64,000 nt of DNA from G965200765 sp965200765 (GTDB lineage: Bacteria > Pseudomonadota > Gammaproteobacteria > Arenicellales > JAJDZL01). Both the position numbers and the translations under genes were made by a program. Positions 7,841 to 16,770 of this stretch are shown piece by piece. The stretch's first letter is position 1. The number at the start of each line of letters is the position of its first letter. The stretch lies in contig OZ241380.1 in assembly GCA_965200765.1 (NCBI GenBank), forward strand, positions 806,001-870,000, given 5' to 3'. A model generated the notes under the pieces. The model saw only the letters and a program-made list of their open reading frames with translations, did not search any database and was not told the origin of the DNA.

Positions 7841-8234
7841 TGTGGGGACATCGTTTTTGATGCTGGAATAGCCACAAGGAGGAAAATTTGCCGAGCCTAA
7901 GGACTTTCCACGCGCAAGGCGAACCAAGCATTTGTTGCCTAATGCTTGCGATCGCAATCCACACGTCGGCAATTCTACCGATGTTTAGCCTAACCAATTT
8001 CAACATGTCTATCATAGTACCCTATATGATATTCTTCATTTCTCAGGGAACTCCTGCCTAGGTTTCAACAAGAAATCCCTGAGCATACCGACAATGTCGA
8101 CTTTCGGTACGCAACACTGTTCGCGGGAGTGTGTCAATCCCTGAAACTGGGGCAAAAATACTTGCTTTATGCGGAATAATTTGAGATCAGAGTCAAAAAC
8201 GATTATTCTCAAGACGATAAAAGGAGGGAATGAT
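7841..8234. other. Non-coding stretch upstream of nadA
   Basis: No convincing gene on either strand. An inverted repeat, CTCAGGGA at 8042-8049 and TCCCTGAG at 8076-8083, could form a stem with a 26-base loop, and the right arm is followed by a partly similar copy (TCCCTGAA) near 8138. No clear promoter hexamers for nadA were found. The stretch may hold debris from the broken genes upstream. Confidence 0.4.
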
Positions 8235-9317
8235 ATGGAAAAGCAAACAGAAGAATTGTCCTACAGTTGGTCCAGTTCCATAGTAGCGGCCGCGGAGTAT
8301 GCCAGAAATTCCGCAGGAAAGGTCGCTGAAGCGGCCGAACGGAATGAGCTGATTGGAGACATAAAAGAGTTAATGCGGCAACGTGACGCTGTATTGGTTG
8401 CACACTACTATGTTGACAGCGATCTGCAAGACTTGGCTGAAGAGACTGGCGGATGCGTTGCAGATTCATTGGAAATGGCACGTTTTGGCTATGCGCATTC
8501 AGCATCAACTGTTGTAGTGGCAGGTGTGCGTTTCATGGGTGAAACCGCAAAAATACTCAGTCCTGAGAAGACTGTACTGGTTGTAGAAAGAAACGCCGAG
8601 TGCTCGCTTGATTTGGGCTGTCCAGCAGAGGAGTTTGCAAAATTTTGCGACCAGCACCTGGACCGTACAGTTGTCGTTTATGCAAATACCAGTGCGGCAG
8701 TGAAAGCGCGTGCCGATTGGGTTGTAACTTCATCTATCGGTCTCAAACTGATCAAGCATCTGCATGAGCGCGGTGAAAAGATTCTGTGGGCACCGGACAA
8801 GTACTTGGGTGACTACATTCGACGCGAATCAGGTGCTGATATGGTCATGTGGGATGGTGCATGCATTGTTCACGAAGAATTCAAGGCCGTGGTGCTGAAA
8901 GGGCTAAAGAAACATTATCCCGAGGCCGGAGTTCTGGTGCACCCGGAATCCCCCAAGAGTGTCATCAAACTGGCCGACGTAGTTGGTTCTACCAGTCAAA
9001 TCATTCAAGCGGCGCAAGACAGTCCGGCGGATACATTCATAGTTGCAACCGAAGAAGGGATACTGCATCGCATGCGTACATTATTGCCGGACAAGACATT
9101 TTTGACAGCACCTACTGCTGGTGAAGGTGCGACTTGCGAGAGTTGCGGTGCGTGTCCGTGGATGAAAATGAATGATTTGTATCGATTGCGACAGGTGTTG
9201 AGGAATTTGGAAGGCGAGGTACTCATCGAAGAATCTGTCAGGAAGCAGGCTGAACGATCCATTCGACGCATGGTCGAGTTCGGTGCTCAGCATGCGCCGA
9301 GTCCGTCCGGCAGATAG
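8235..9317 (+). CDS. nadA: Quinolinate synthase A
   Basis: NadA condenses iminoaspartate with dihydroxyacetone phosphate to quinolinate for NAD synthesis, using a [4Fe-4S] cluster. The frame has the family blocks VAHYYVDSDLQDLAEETGG, FMGETAKILSP, AECSLDLGCP (Cys123), DGACIVHEEFK (Cys210) and CESCGACPWMKMN (Cys301/304/307). These are the three regions that carry cluster ligands in characterised enzymes. The ATG at 8235 is chosen over 8169 because AAGGAGGG lies just upstream. The product is 360 residues. hemH follows closely. No nadB or nadC is in the window. Confidence 0.96.
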   Translation: MEKQTEELSYSWSSSIVAAAEYARNSAGKVAEAAERNELIGDIKELMRQRDAVLVAHYYVDSDLQDLAEETGGCVADSLEMARFGYAHSASTVVVAGVRFMGETAKILSPEKTVLVVERNAECSLDLGCPAEEFAKFCDQHLDRTVVVYANTSAAVKARADWVVTSSIGLKLIKHLHERGEKILWAPDKYLGDYIRRESGADMVMWDGACIVHEEFKAVVLKGLKKHYPEAGVLVHPESPKSVIKLADVVGSTSQIIQAAQDSPADTFIVATEEGILHRMRTLLPDKTFLTAPTAGEGATCESCGACPWMKMNDLYRLRQVLRNLEGEVLIEESVRKQAERSIRRMVEFGAQHAPSPSGR

Positions 9318-9330
9318 TGTCTCGCAATCA

Positions 9331-10350
9331 ATGCCGAGATATATTGATAATTTCGCATCCTCGGTGAATGAACCAGCACTCGGAGTGATGCTGGTAAATT
9401 TGGGCACCCCCGAATCGCCCACGGTTTCATCTGTACGAAAATTCCTGCGCGAGTTTCTTTCTGATTCCAGAGTCGTCGAATTACCTTCTTGGATCTGGTT
9501 CTTTATATTGAACGGCGTGATATTGAGATTTCGTCCGTCCAGAAGCTTGAAAGCGTACCAGAAGGTGTGGACCAAGGACGGGTCTCCGTTGCTTGTCAAT
9601 ACAAGCAAACAGACGTTGGCGTTGGAAAGGGAGTTGAATCAAAAAGGCGAAGCGGTGCAAGTGCGGTATGCAATGCGTTATGGCGAACCTTCGATTGCAA
9701 CTGTGATAGATGAGATGACCTCTCGCGGAATTGGTCGAATTGTTGTTTTGCCGATGTATCCGCAGTATTCCGGGTCAACGATTGGGTCAGTGTTCGACGA
9801 AATTGGCAATGTGTTGAAGAAGCGTCGATTCGTGCCGTCTATTCGGTTTATCAGCGGTTACAGTGGTGACACAACGTATATTGAGTGTTTGGCGAGTTCG
9901 GTTCGTACACACTGGCAGCAACATGGCAAATCGGAGCGTTTGGTGATGTCATTTCATGGTTTGCCACAAGCCTATGTTGATAAAGGTGATCCGTACGAAA
10001 ATGAATGTCGTGTCGATGCACAGATGCTGGCGCAGGCTTTGGAATTGAAAGACGACGAGTGGTCCATGTGCTTCCAGTCACGAGTAGGGGCATCTCCTTG
10101 GCTCAAACCATATACCGACGATGTTCTCTCGGATTTGACTAGTTCCGGCATAAAGTCAATTGATATGATATGTCCCGGTTTTTCTGCTGACTGCCTGGAA
10201 ACTTTGGAAGAAGTGAACATAGGATATAGAGAGTTGTTCATGGAGAAGGGAGGCAAGACATTTCGGTATATTCCTTGTTTGAATGACAGTCCGGACCACA
10301 TTGGTGTTTTGGCAAGTCTTGTTCGCAGTACGGCAGGCGATTGGCTATGA
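9331..10350 (+). CDS. hemH: Ferrochelatase
   Basis: Inserts ferrous iron into protoporphyrin IX, the last step of haem synthesis. The protein shows GVMLVNLGTPESP near the start, YPQYSGSTIGSVFDEI, MSFHGLPQAYVDKGDPY with the catalytic-region histidine, SRVGASPWLKPYTDD and CPGFSADCLETLEEV with the conserved glutamate. The ATG at 9331 (339 residues) avoids the 35-base overlap with nadA that an upstream ATG at 9283 would need. The 3' end overlaps the convergent methyltransferase gene by six bases. Confidence 0.95.
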   Translation: MPRYIDNFASSVNEPALGVMLVNLGTPESPTVSSVRKFLREFLSDSRVVELPSWIWFFILNGVILRFRPSRSLKAYQKVWTKDGSPLLVNTSKQTLALERELNQKGEAVQVRYAMRYGEPSIATVIDEMTSRGIGRIVVLPMYPQYSGSTIGSVFDEIGNVLKKRRFVPSIRFISGYSGDTTYIECLASSVRTHWQQHGKSERLVMSFHGLPQAYVDKGDPYENECRVDAQMLAQALELKDDEWSMCFQSRVGASPWLKPYTDDVLSDLTSSGIKSIDMICPGFSADCLETLEEVNIGYRELFMEKGGKTFRYIPCLNDSPDHIGVLASLVRSTAGDWL

Positions 10351-11778
10351 TTGCTGGCTAGAAATTTTCTGGAATCCAGACAATGTTTTGAAATCTGAAA
10401 GTTCGATGAAATTCGGTTTGAAATCAGTACCACGAAATAAATCAGGCTTGCCCATTAGTCCATCTTTCATGCGATTTACATACTTCAGTTCTTTTTCGGC
10501 AAGAAAATAATTTCGTGACAAGTCCATTGCTACCTTGCCAAGAGTTCCACTACCAGCAAACGGATCAAATATCAAATCATTAACAAACGAATAGTATGTA
10601 ATGACATTGTGGCATAGTTCAGGCGGAAAAACAGCGCTGTGTACCTTGTCATATACTGGATCGATTTTCCAAATATTTGTTGTTTCGTAACCATCTGCAA
10701 CTTTACTTTCCTTAATCGTAATCGGGTCGTATTGTCGCATATTCCAGTCAATCAACTTGTTGGTCATCTTCCGGTAAACCATCAGCATTTCTGAAACTAC
10801 GTTGGGCTTATACCCTAATGGCTTCCGGTGCTGAAAAAAACTTGCATTTCTGTTCTTCACACTAGGTTCAGGTTTAACCCACACAATATCGTCAATAAAT
10901 TCCCAACCCATTTCGAGTAGCAAAGGGTGAATATCGTACGGAATTGGAAATCGCTTGCTTGAATGAGACCTGCTAATTCTCGGAATAATTATGGGGGAAG
11001 TATTCAATACGAAGAATCTACCTTCTTTTGTAATCCGATGAACCTCACAGAAGACATTTTCAAGAAATTTCAGATATTGTTCGTAGCTACGATAGATGGA
11101 ATAGTCTCTAGCGTTGTAGTAAGGGGGTGATGTGAATGTCAGGTGTATGGATTCGTCTGGAACATAGTCCAAAACTTCAAGCACATTTCCATGCACCACT
11201 GTGTTTTCCATACATCTTGGAAATTTTACATGGTCACTGTCAATTGGTTTACTCTGATTGACTCTGTTAACTTCACGTTCGACCAACTCCCTGACTTGTT
11301 CATTCGGGTGATTGACAAGTCTCTTCAGTTCTTTATTCACTTTCCTTTTGCGGGTGAAAACCAATAATCCTCTTGCCGCCTGCATTACGACTTCAGGATC
11401 GTTATCGGACAGCAGTTCTATCAACTTTGGAATTGATTTCTCGCTTCGCAATCTTCCAATTGCAGCAGTCGACTCGCGTCTGACCTCTGTGCTGTCATCC
11501 CTGAGAACGATGCCCCAAAATGTGTCCAGTAGTGAATCATCTTTCAATTTGGCGAGATTTCGGACTGAAAGTAGCCGAATTGTGTGATTTTTATTAGAGA
11601 GAAGCCTCAGCAATGGTTCTCTGCTACGACTGTTATTGAGACGGCCAAACTTTTCGAGAACAAAGATTATGGTGCCATCATTTTGTTCCGCAAGAAACTG
11701 AGTAAGTGCTTGGGCATCATTTTTGAGATGCTCAATTGTATCCTTGTCAAATTGTTTGTTTAGTAGTGCTCGATTCAT
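10345..11778 (-). CDS. HEAT-repeat / beta-class DNA methyltransferase fusion
   Basis: Residues about 40-175 are repeated 30-residue helical units (for example STEVRRESTAAIGRLRSEKS and NDPEVVMQAARGLLV), typical HEAT repeats. From about residue 190 there is a DNA amino-methyltransferase. Motif IV is TSPPY (216-220), typical of N4-cytosine and some N6-adenine enzymes. The SAM-binding FDPFAGSGT lies at 404-412, so the order IV before I marks the beta class. A target region lies between them. HEAT repeats could bind DNA or a partner protein. The gene is divergent from the C5 methyltransferase and overlaps hemH tail to tail by six bases. No endonuclease is recognised beside it. Methyltransferase activity is secure; base and site are unknown. 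Confidence 0.88.
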   Translation of the reverse strand: MNRALLNKQFDKDTIEHLKNDAQALTQFLAEQNDGTIIFVLEKFGRLNNSRSREPLLRLLSNKNHTIRLLSVRNLAKLKDDSLLDTFWGIVLRDDSTEVRRESTAAIGRLRSEKSIPKLIELLSDNDPEVVMQAARGLLVFTRKRKVNKELKRLVNHPNEQVRELVEREVNRVNQSKPIDSDHVKFPRCMENTVVHGNVLEVLDYVPDESIHLTFTSPPYYNARDYSIYRSYEQYLKFLENVFCEVHRITKEGRFFVLNTSPIIIPRISRSHSSKRFPIPYDIHPLLLEMGWEFIDDIVWVKPEPSVKNRNASFFQHRKPLGYKPNVVSEMLMVYRKMTNKLIDWNMRQYDPITIKESKVADGYETTNIWKIDPVYDKVHSAVFPPELCHNVITYYSFVNDLIFDPFAGSGTLGKVAMDLSRNYFLAEKELKYVNRMKDGLMGKPDLFRGTDFKPNFIELSDFKTLSGFQKISSQQS

Positions 11779-12574
11779 TTTAGTTTCTTCATATTAACCT
11801 GTTTTGTCAACTTTGTGCCAACTAGTCGTAGCCTAAAATCAGACTTGCGCGGGGAGAACGCCTGTTCATTTACCTTCGCTCAGTCGTGATACCTCGTCTC
11901 GCAAAATTTCTGATAATGTAGTTTTTCGTCTGACGTGCGGAGCAGACCAGCATTATGGAGATACTTTCTGAAAAGTATTCGACCGAATTGCTAATCTATG
12001 GTGTTGTGTCCGTATTCCTATAAATTTGAAGTGAGCTAAATTCGTTCATTTGATTTCACATTACAGAAAGTTCCATTGTAGCACAATAAGCGAGAGGGTG
12101 GAGGCACAAGTCAAATAGAGTGAATTTCCTGTTGTCAAGTTTTTGATTTTACGTCAGTTATGAAATTTTTGCTACCCAAAGAATCTGCTTTTTTCTGGTT
12201 TTGAAATACCAATTTTCTATCCAATGCTCCAAGCTCAAATCATCGGCATCCTCTGGGACAGGTGCAAACTGTTGATTTAATTAGAGTCAAGTATTCCCAT
12301 GCAAGCCCTCCCGTGGTACAATGAACCTTCTTTTCAGTTAATCCAATCAAGGAACATAAAGCCTCGTGAGAAGCAATCATGGTAGAAATACCAATTCCAC
12401 TATCCATTGTAGTCAGTTCGACTAGGAAAGTCTTGACGAATTTCCCAGCAAGAAGCATGGAAAATCTCGAACAAAACCCTTGCATCGTCAACCAAGCCGT
12501 TTTCATACCGCAGTCTATCCCGGCAACTCGGTAATTTCGTTTTCAGAAAATTTTCAACGATAATGTAGATTATT
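11779..12574. other. Intergenic stretch between two divergent DNA methyltransferases
   Basis: About 800 AT-rich bases hold no convincing full gene. A minus-strand frame at 12240-12506 is listed separately. An endonuclease gene would be expected here if either methyltransferase belonged to a restriction system, but none is seen. The region probably carries both promoters and perhaps remnants of a deleted gene. Confidence 0.4.
12240..12506 (-). pseudogene. Short unidentified frame, possible 5' remnant of a deleted gene
   Basis: An 88-codon frame starts with ATG at 12506. The same frame is open for 12 further codons upstream and reads NYRVAGIDCGMKTAW across the ATG. The GIDCG stretch resembles the first strand of RNase H/actin-fold proteins, but no start codon precedes it before a stop. 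The rest has no features I recognise and is cysteine-rich near its end. It is divergent from the C5 methyltransferase gene. It may be a decayed nuclease-like gene or chance. Confidence 0.2.
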
Positions 12575-13489
12575 ATGCGTACCGTTGATCTTTTCTGTGG
12601 AGTAGGTGGGTTAAGCCAAGGGCTTACTGAAGCAGGGTTTACTGTGGTAGGTGCCTACGACAACTGGCCGGCGGCTGTTGAAACCTACGAGTGGAATCTC
12701 CAACATGCTGTCAACATTGATTGTGTGGACTTGTTTGACGTAGATAATGTAGTTAGGCAGATCAAAAGACTTGATGTTGATGTAATTGCTGGTGGGCCTC
12801 CTTGTCAAGATTTCTCAAGTGCAGGTAAACGATTGGAAGGCAGGCGTGCAAGCCTGACGGAAGCATTTGCAGAAATCGCGGTTGCCTGTAAACCGTTTCT
12901 GGCGATTATGGAAAATGTTCCAAGGGTCCGCTCAAGTCAAGCATACAAAAATGCAAGACTACTTCTGGAAAAAACTGGGTATTCTTTCTTCGAACGAGTT
13001 TTGAACGCAAATCAGTGTGGTGTTCCCCAGAATCGTAATCGATTTTTCATGATTGCATGGCTTACGAAACGAAAAGAACTCAGCGAGTTGATGGAAGGGC
13101 GAGTTAATGAGGCATTAATTCAAAAACCGCTTACAGTGTCTGAATACATGAAAGAGGAAATATCTATTGAACACTATTATCGTCACCCAAGAAACTATTG
13201 TCGGCGTGCAATTTTCTCTGTGAATGAACCGTCGCCTACGATTCGAGGAGTGAATCGGCCTGTTCCACCAAATTACAAGCGTAATCATTTGGATACTGCA
13301 GCCCCCGCAGAGGTTCGGGCGCTGACTTCATACGAACGTAGTCGCATTCAAACTTTTCCGAAGACATGGCGATGGAATCTAGACGAAAATTCTCGTACAA
13401 AGACTGACGTTGAATTGTTGATTGGAAATGCTGTACCCATTAATTTATCTCGATTTGTTGGCCAAGTAGCTCTAGGCACAGTGGTATGA
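12575..13489 (+). CDS. DNA (cytosine-5) methyltransferase
   Basis: A compact 304-residue C5 methyltransferase. Motifs in order are I DLFCGVGGLSQG (5-16), IV GGPPCQDFSSAGKR with the catalytic Cys77, VI ENVPRV (113-118), VIII QCGVPQNRNRFF (147-158), then a short target-recognition stretch with RGVNRPVPPNYK, and X IGNAVPINLSRFVG near the C-terminus. The enzyme methylates C5 of cytosine at a specific site, using S-adenosylmethionine. No endonuclease or Vsr gene adjoins. It could be an orphan regulator-type methyltransferase, or one half of a two-methyltransferase system with the HEAT fusion across the 800-base gap. Confidence 0.93.
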   Translation: MRTVDLFCGVGGLSQGLTEAGFTVVGAYDNWPAAVETYEWNLQHAVNIDCVDLFDVDNVVRQIKRLDVDVIAGGPPCQDFSSAGKRLEGRRASLTEAFAEIAVACKPFLAIMENVPRVRSSQAYKNARLLLEKTGYSFFERVLNANQCGVPQNRNRFFMIAWLTKRKELSELMEGRVNEALIQKPLTVSEYMKEEISIEHYYRHPRNYCRRAIFSVNEPSPTIRGVNRPVPPNYKRNHLDTAAPAEVRALTSYERSRIQTFPKTWRWNLDENSRTKTDVELLIGNAVPINLSRFVGQVALGTVV

Positions 13490-13855
13490 CTAGAAAATCA
13501 CTCGGTCATTATGGTTTGACAGACACAAATACGAATAGAACTGGATCTCTGTAATGGGGAAAGAATCAATTTAATTCTACCTTTTCTGTTGCTCTTTCCT
13601 TGAAAATGGGTGATGACAGGACAAATCCAGTATAGTTTGTCTTTGATGAAATTCTCGAAATTAGGACCATTTCAAGCATGTTTTGATGAACTTGTTTGGT
13701 CAAACGCCTATGGTAACAAACATATCATTCTCGAAGCTGGCTAAGAAATGCCCAAAAGTGGAAAGCATCGCGGTGTCTTGGAGAGATGGCATGCAGTCTG
13801 AACTTGATTTGGAATTTGTCTAACCTATGGTATACTTGAAATATACAGTTTTGCA
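13490..13855. other. Intergenic stretch with no recognised gene
   Basis: Only short frames occur, for example a 32-codon one from ATG 13646 that ends in TAA and is followed in frame by more open codons and further stops. This may be debris of a gene once linked to the C5 methyltransferase. The right end carries the candidate rppH promoter. Confidence 0.35.
13809..13836 (+). promoter_or_regulatory. Candidate promoter of rppH
   Basis: TTGGAA (13809-13814), a 16-base spacer and TATACT (13831-13836) lie 19 bases before the first in-frame ATG. Transcription would start near 13843. Confidence 0.4.
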
Positions 13856-14359
13856 ATGAACCTGAATGTGACTACAACTAGGATGAAAAGCAAACACTCG
13901 ACATCCAAGTACCGGCGGAATGTCGGTATAGTGCTGTTCAACGGAAACAAGCAAGTGTTGTGGGCGCGTCGAGTTAACCATGACGGATGGCAGTTTCCGC
14001 AAGGCGGTATTGGTCCGGATGAGTCTAGTCTGGAAGCAGTCTATCGGGAACTTCGCGAAGAATTGGGGCTTGATCAATCGCACGTGCGATTGGTTGGCTC
14101 TACCAAAGACTGGCTGAAGTACGATATTCCACTGGAATTCCAACGCCGTGGCAAGCGAAAGAAATTTCGCGGGCAAATGCAGAAATGGTATCTTTTGCAG
14201 TTCATCGGTAGTGAATCAGATTTCTGTTTGGATTGCACCGAACAACCAGAATTCGACAAGTGGCAGTGGGTAGATTACTGGCAACCCGTAGATGCCGTTG
14301 TTGAATTCAAACGGAGTGTTTACAGGAAAGCCTTGACCGAGCTGGAACAACTCTTGTAG
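13856..14359 (+). CDS. rppH: RNA pyrophosphohydrolase (Nudix)
   Basis: RppH removes pyrophosphate from 5'-triphosphate mRNA ends and so starts decay by RNase E. The protein has the family start YRRNVGIVLFN, then WARRVNHDGWQFPQGG and a complete Nudix box GGIGPDESSLEAVYRELREELGL. The blocks WLKYDIP and FRGQMQKWYLLQF are typical of RppH rather than of other Nudix enzymes. The frame from 13856 gives 167 residues; ATG 13883 is an alternative that is closer to the usual family start. Neither has a strong ribosome binding site. Confidence 0.93.
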   Translation: MNLNVTTTRMKSKHSTSKYRRNVGIVLFNGNKQVLWARRVNHDGWQFPQGGIGPDESSLEAVYRELREELGLDQSHVRLVGSTKDWLKYDIPLEFQRRGKRKKFRGQMQKWYLLQFIGSESDFCLDCTEQPEFDKWQWVDYWQPVDAVVEFKRSVYRKALTELEQLL

Positions 14360-14530
14360 TTCCGTCAAGTCGTATTGACTGGCACTTTGCTGATATTTGT
14401 GTTGCCGGAAAGATCCGCGAAAATTCCGGACATTGGAGTATCTATGCGGGTAGTGCCGATTGGCACAGAGATTGAACTGCAGGCGATTGCTGGAAATTAC
14501 ATGTGATAAACGATTACAATTTCATACGAA

Positions 14531-14604
14531 GCGGGTGTAGTTCAATGGCAGAACTTCAGCTTCCCAAGCTGATAACGTGGGTTCGATTCCCATCACCCGC
14601 TCCA
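14531..14604 (+). tRNA. tRNA-Gly, anticodon CCC
   Basis: The acceptor arms GCGGGTG and CACCCGC pair fully, the D arm is GTTC/GAAC, and the anticodon stem TCAGC/GCTGA encloses loop TTCCCAA, giving anticodon CCC for GGG codons. The T arm is GTGGG TTCGATT CCCAT (GTGGG/CCCAT with one G-T pair). The discriminator T and CCA are encoded. A TACAAT box at 14515-14520 may be its -10. It stands alone between rppH and the slipin gene. Confidence 0.95.
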
Positions 14605-14639
14605 CGCTATGGTTGGATCTCAATCAATGTGTGCAGTTT

Positions 14640-15596
14640 CTAAGTTGTGTTCGAGTTTGATTTCCGAGCTGCTTCTACAATGGTTGTAGCGGCCCCAATC
14701 ATTCCGGAAATATCACTGAGGTTGGAAGGTACAATCAGGGTATTGCCTTCTTTGGCAATCTTCCCGAATTGTTGCAGATAGTCTTCGGCAACTCTCAATT
14801 GCATTGCCATTTCACCGCCTTCTTCATTCAGGGCAGCGGCGACATTTCTGATACCATCAGCGGTTGCTTCGGCCACCGCGCGAATTGCCGCTGCTTCACC
14901 TTCGGCTTCATTGATTTGCTGTTGCTTGGCAGCTTCTGATTCTTTGATAATTCTCTGCTTTTCGCCTTCAGCTTCATTAATCTGGGCATCTCGAACTCCC
15001 TCGGATTGCAACACAGTTGCGCGCTTTTCCCGTTCAGCTCGCATTTGCTTTTCCATTGCGGACAATACATCAGAGGGCGGGGAAATATTCCGAATTTCAT
15101 AACGCAACACCTTTACACCCCATGATTCTGATGCCTTGTCCAGCTCTTCGACTACCCGCAAATTGATATGCGCTCGTTCTTCAAAGGTTTTGTCAAGAAC
15201 AATCTTGCCGATTTCGCTTCGAAGGGTAGTCTGGGCCAACTGTGTAATTGCAAATCGATAATCTGCAATTCCGTATGATGCATCTTCAGCATTACGTACC
15301 TGAACATACAAGACACCGTCCACGCCGACTTGCACGTTGTCGGAAGTAATGCAAATTTGTTCTTCGACATCCATTGCTTCTTCTTTCAGTGTATGTCGAT
15401 AAGCAATTTTTTCAAAAAACGGAACCAGCAAATTAAAGCCGGGAGATAGTGTGCGCGAGAACTTTCCCAGGTTTTCAACAACATATGCGGATTGCTGAGG
15501 CACTATAACTGCGGTTTTGACCAAAACAATAATGACAACAACCGAAAGTGCTACCACAACAAGAGTAGCAAAACTGATACTAGCGAAATTCATCAT
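14640..15596 (-). CDS. SPFH/band 7 family protein (paraslipin, QmcA-like)
   Basis: The 318-residue protein begins with one membrane helix (about residues 8-29), then VPQQSAYVVENLGKFSRTLSPGFNLLVPF, the start of the SPFH domain. A long charged coiled coil (about 180-260) is rich in repeated EAEGEKQRI/EAEGEAAAI segments. SPFH proteins form ring-like membrane scaffolds linked to protease control and membrane microdomains. It lies 42 nt after an nfeD-type gene on the same strand, the widespread slipin/NfeD pairing. A specific client is not evident. Confidence 0.9.
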   Translation of the reverse strand: MMNFASISFATLVVVALSVVVIIVLVKTAVIVPQQSAYVVENLGKFSRTLSPGFNLLVPFFEKIAYRHTLKEEAMDVEEQICITSDNVQVGVDGVLYVQVRNAEDASYGIADYRFAITQLAQTTLRSEIGKIVLDKTFEERAHINLRVVEELDKASESWGVKVLRYEIRNISPPSDVLSAMEKQMRAEREKRATVLQSEGVRDAQINEAEGEKQRIIKESEAAKQQQINEAEGEAAAIRAVAEATADGIRNVAAALNEEGGEMAMQLRVAEDYLQQFGKIAKEGNTLIVPSNLSDISGMIGAATTIVEAARKSNSNTT

Positions 15597-15638
15597 GGAC
15601 CTTCAAATTAATAAGTTAATGTCGGATATTCCATACCT

Positions 15639-16106
15639 TTATGGTCTTGCAGTCGGACTAGAGTCGTCAGAAGCTGTATTGACGGCTTCGATTTTCAACT
15701 CAATGCCATCTTCTCCCGCAATTCGTGCTGTACCGCCGGCTTCAATCGAGATCTGTCCGATATTTACAGCATCCCAGTCTGCACCGCGATATTCAACTCT
15801 TGTACGACCATTGGGTGGCACTTGATTCTTTACCTTTACCTCAGCTCCAATGATTCGACGACTGTAGCCCTTGGCGCCCCGAATCTTGTTGTACAAAGTT
15901 TTGCGTAAGAACACCGCAAAAACGATCGACAAAATTGCAAATCCCATGATCTGCACTGCAGGGGAAATATCCGGCATGAACAAACTGGCCACGCCAACGA
16001 TGACACCGGCAGCGCCGATTAATACAAGATAGAAGGCGGCATCAATTATAGCCAGTTCAATTGCCAGAAGGGCACAACCGGCAATAATCCAAATCCACCA
16101 AGCCAT
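15639..16106 (-). CDS. NfeD family membrane protein (short form)
   Basis: A 155-residue protein with three or four hydrophobic segments in the first 75 residues and a soluble C-terminal beta domain of the OB-fold NfeD type (GRTRVEYRGADWDAV, EAGGTARIAGEDGIELKIE). It lacks the ClpP-like protease domain of long NfeD proteins. It precedes the slipin gene in the same operon, and partner SPFH and NfeD proteins are thought to act together in membrane quality control. Confidence 0.88.
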   Translation of the reverse strand: MAWWIWIIAGCALLAIELAIIDAAFYLVLIGAAGVIVGVASLFMPDISPAVQIMGFAILSIVFAVFLRKTLYNKIRGAKGYSRRIIGAEVKVKNQVPPNGRTRVEYRGADWDAVNIGQISIEAGGTARIAGEDGIELKIEAVNTASDDSSPTARP

Positions 16107-16112
16107 TTGAAT

Positions 16113-16703
16113 TTAGCTGGTTTCAAATACGGAAATAACTCGGTCCACGCCTTGCACCCGGCGCGCTACTTCAGCGGCAATCTTACCGACTGTGGTAGAA
16201 ACTACGCCCATCAGGTAGACAACATCATTCGAGACAACAACAATTACCTTGCTGGCCGGAAAGTCTTCCACCCGTCCAAGTTGTAACTTGACGCGAGACT
16301 TGATCCATTGGTCGTGAAGCATATCTTTGGCCCGCAAGGACTGTGATACACGTAATTCATTTACGACTTGCCTGACGTTATCCAGTTGAGTTGCACGCGA
16401 CTCGACAATTTGCTTGGCTTCGGCGCTTCCTACTTCGCCCGTCAAAAGAACGACACCATTGACTGTTGTTACATTGATGTGAGAACCGGAAAGTTCCGGT
16501 TCATCAAGGGAACTGTTCCGCACATTCAGAGTTGTTGAGCGATCTTCAAGTTGCTGCGCTATTGTTCGCCCCTTTGCGGTCAAAGCGACTTCGCCGCTTG
16601 AATCGCCAAATACAAGATTGACACTCGCGGATGCAAGCAATGAGACACCCAACAATAGTGCCGTTAAAATACTTTTGTGAAATTGTATAGTTTTGGTAAC
16701 CAT
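16113..16703 (-). CDS. BON-domain periplasmic protein (DolP/YraP-like)
   Basis: The 196-residue product has a signal-like N-terminus followed by two BON domains (about residues 45-120 and 125-195), the layout of DolP, an outer-membrane lipoprotein that supports envelope integrity. The hydrophobic N-terminus ends LLASASVNLVFG and has no cysteine, so a lipobox is not visible and the protein may be soluble periplasmic. In E. coli the order is rsmI, lpoA, yraN, diaA, dolP. Here it lies just downstream of lpoA with yraN and diaA missing, which supports the assignment. It starts 67 nt after lpoA. Confidence 0.8.
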   Translation of the reverse strand: MVTKTIQFHKSILTALLLGVSLLASASVNLVFGDSSGEVALTAKGRTIAQQLEDRSTTLNVRNSSLDEPELSGSHINVTTVNGVVLLTGEVGSAEAKQIVESRATQLDNVRQVVNELRVSQSLRAKDMLHDQWIKSRVKLQLGRVEDFPASKVIVVVSNDVVYLMGVVSTTVGKIAAEVARRVQGVDRVISVFETS

Positions 16704-16770
16704 CGATAGGAAAGAAATACAGAATCGAATGGCAATATTTTACCATAACTGGACAGGCAAATTATTGAAA

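Noticed and set aside
7776..8015. 79-codon minus-strand frame upstream of nadA
   Set aside because: No ribosome binding site, no family character, and it overlaps the tail of the 7700-7840 frame; probably chance.
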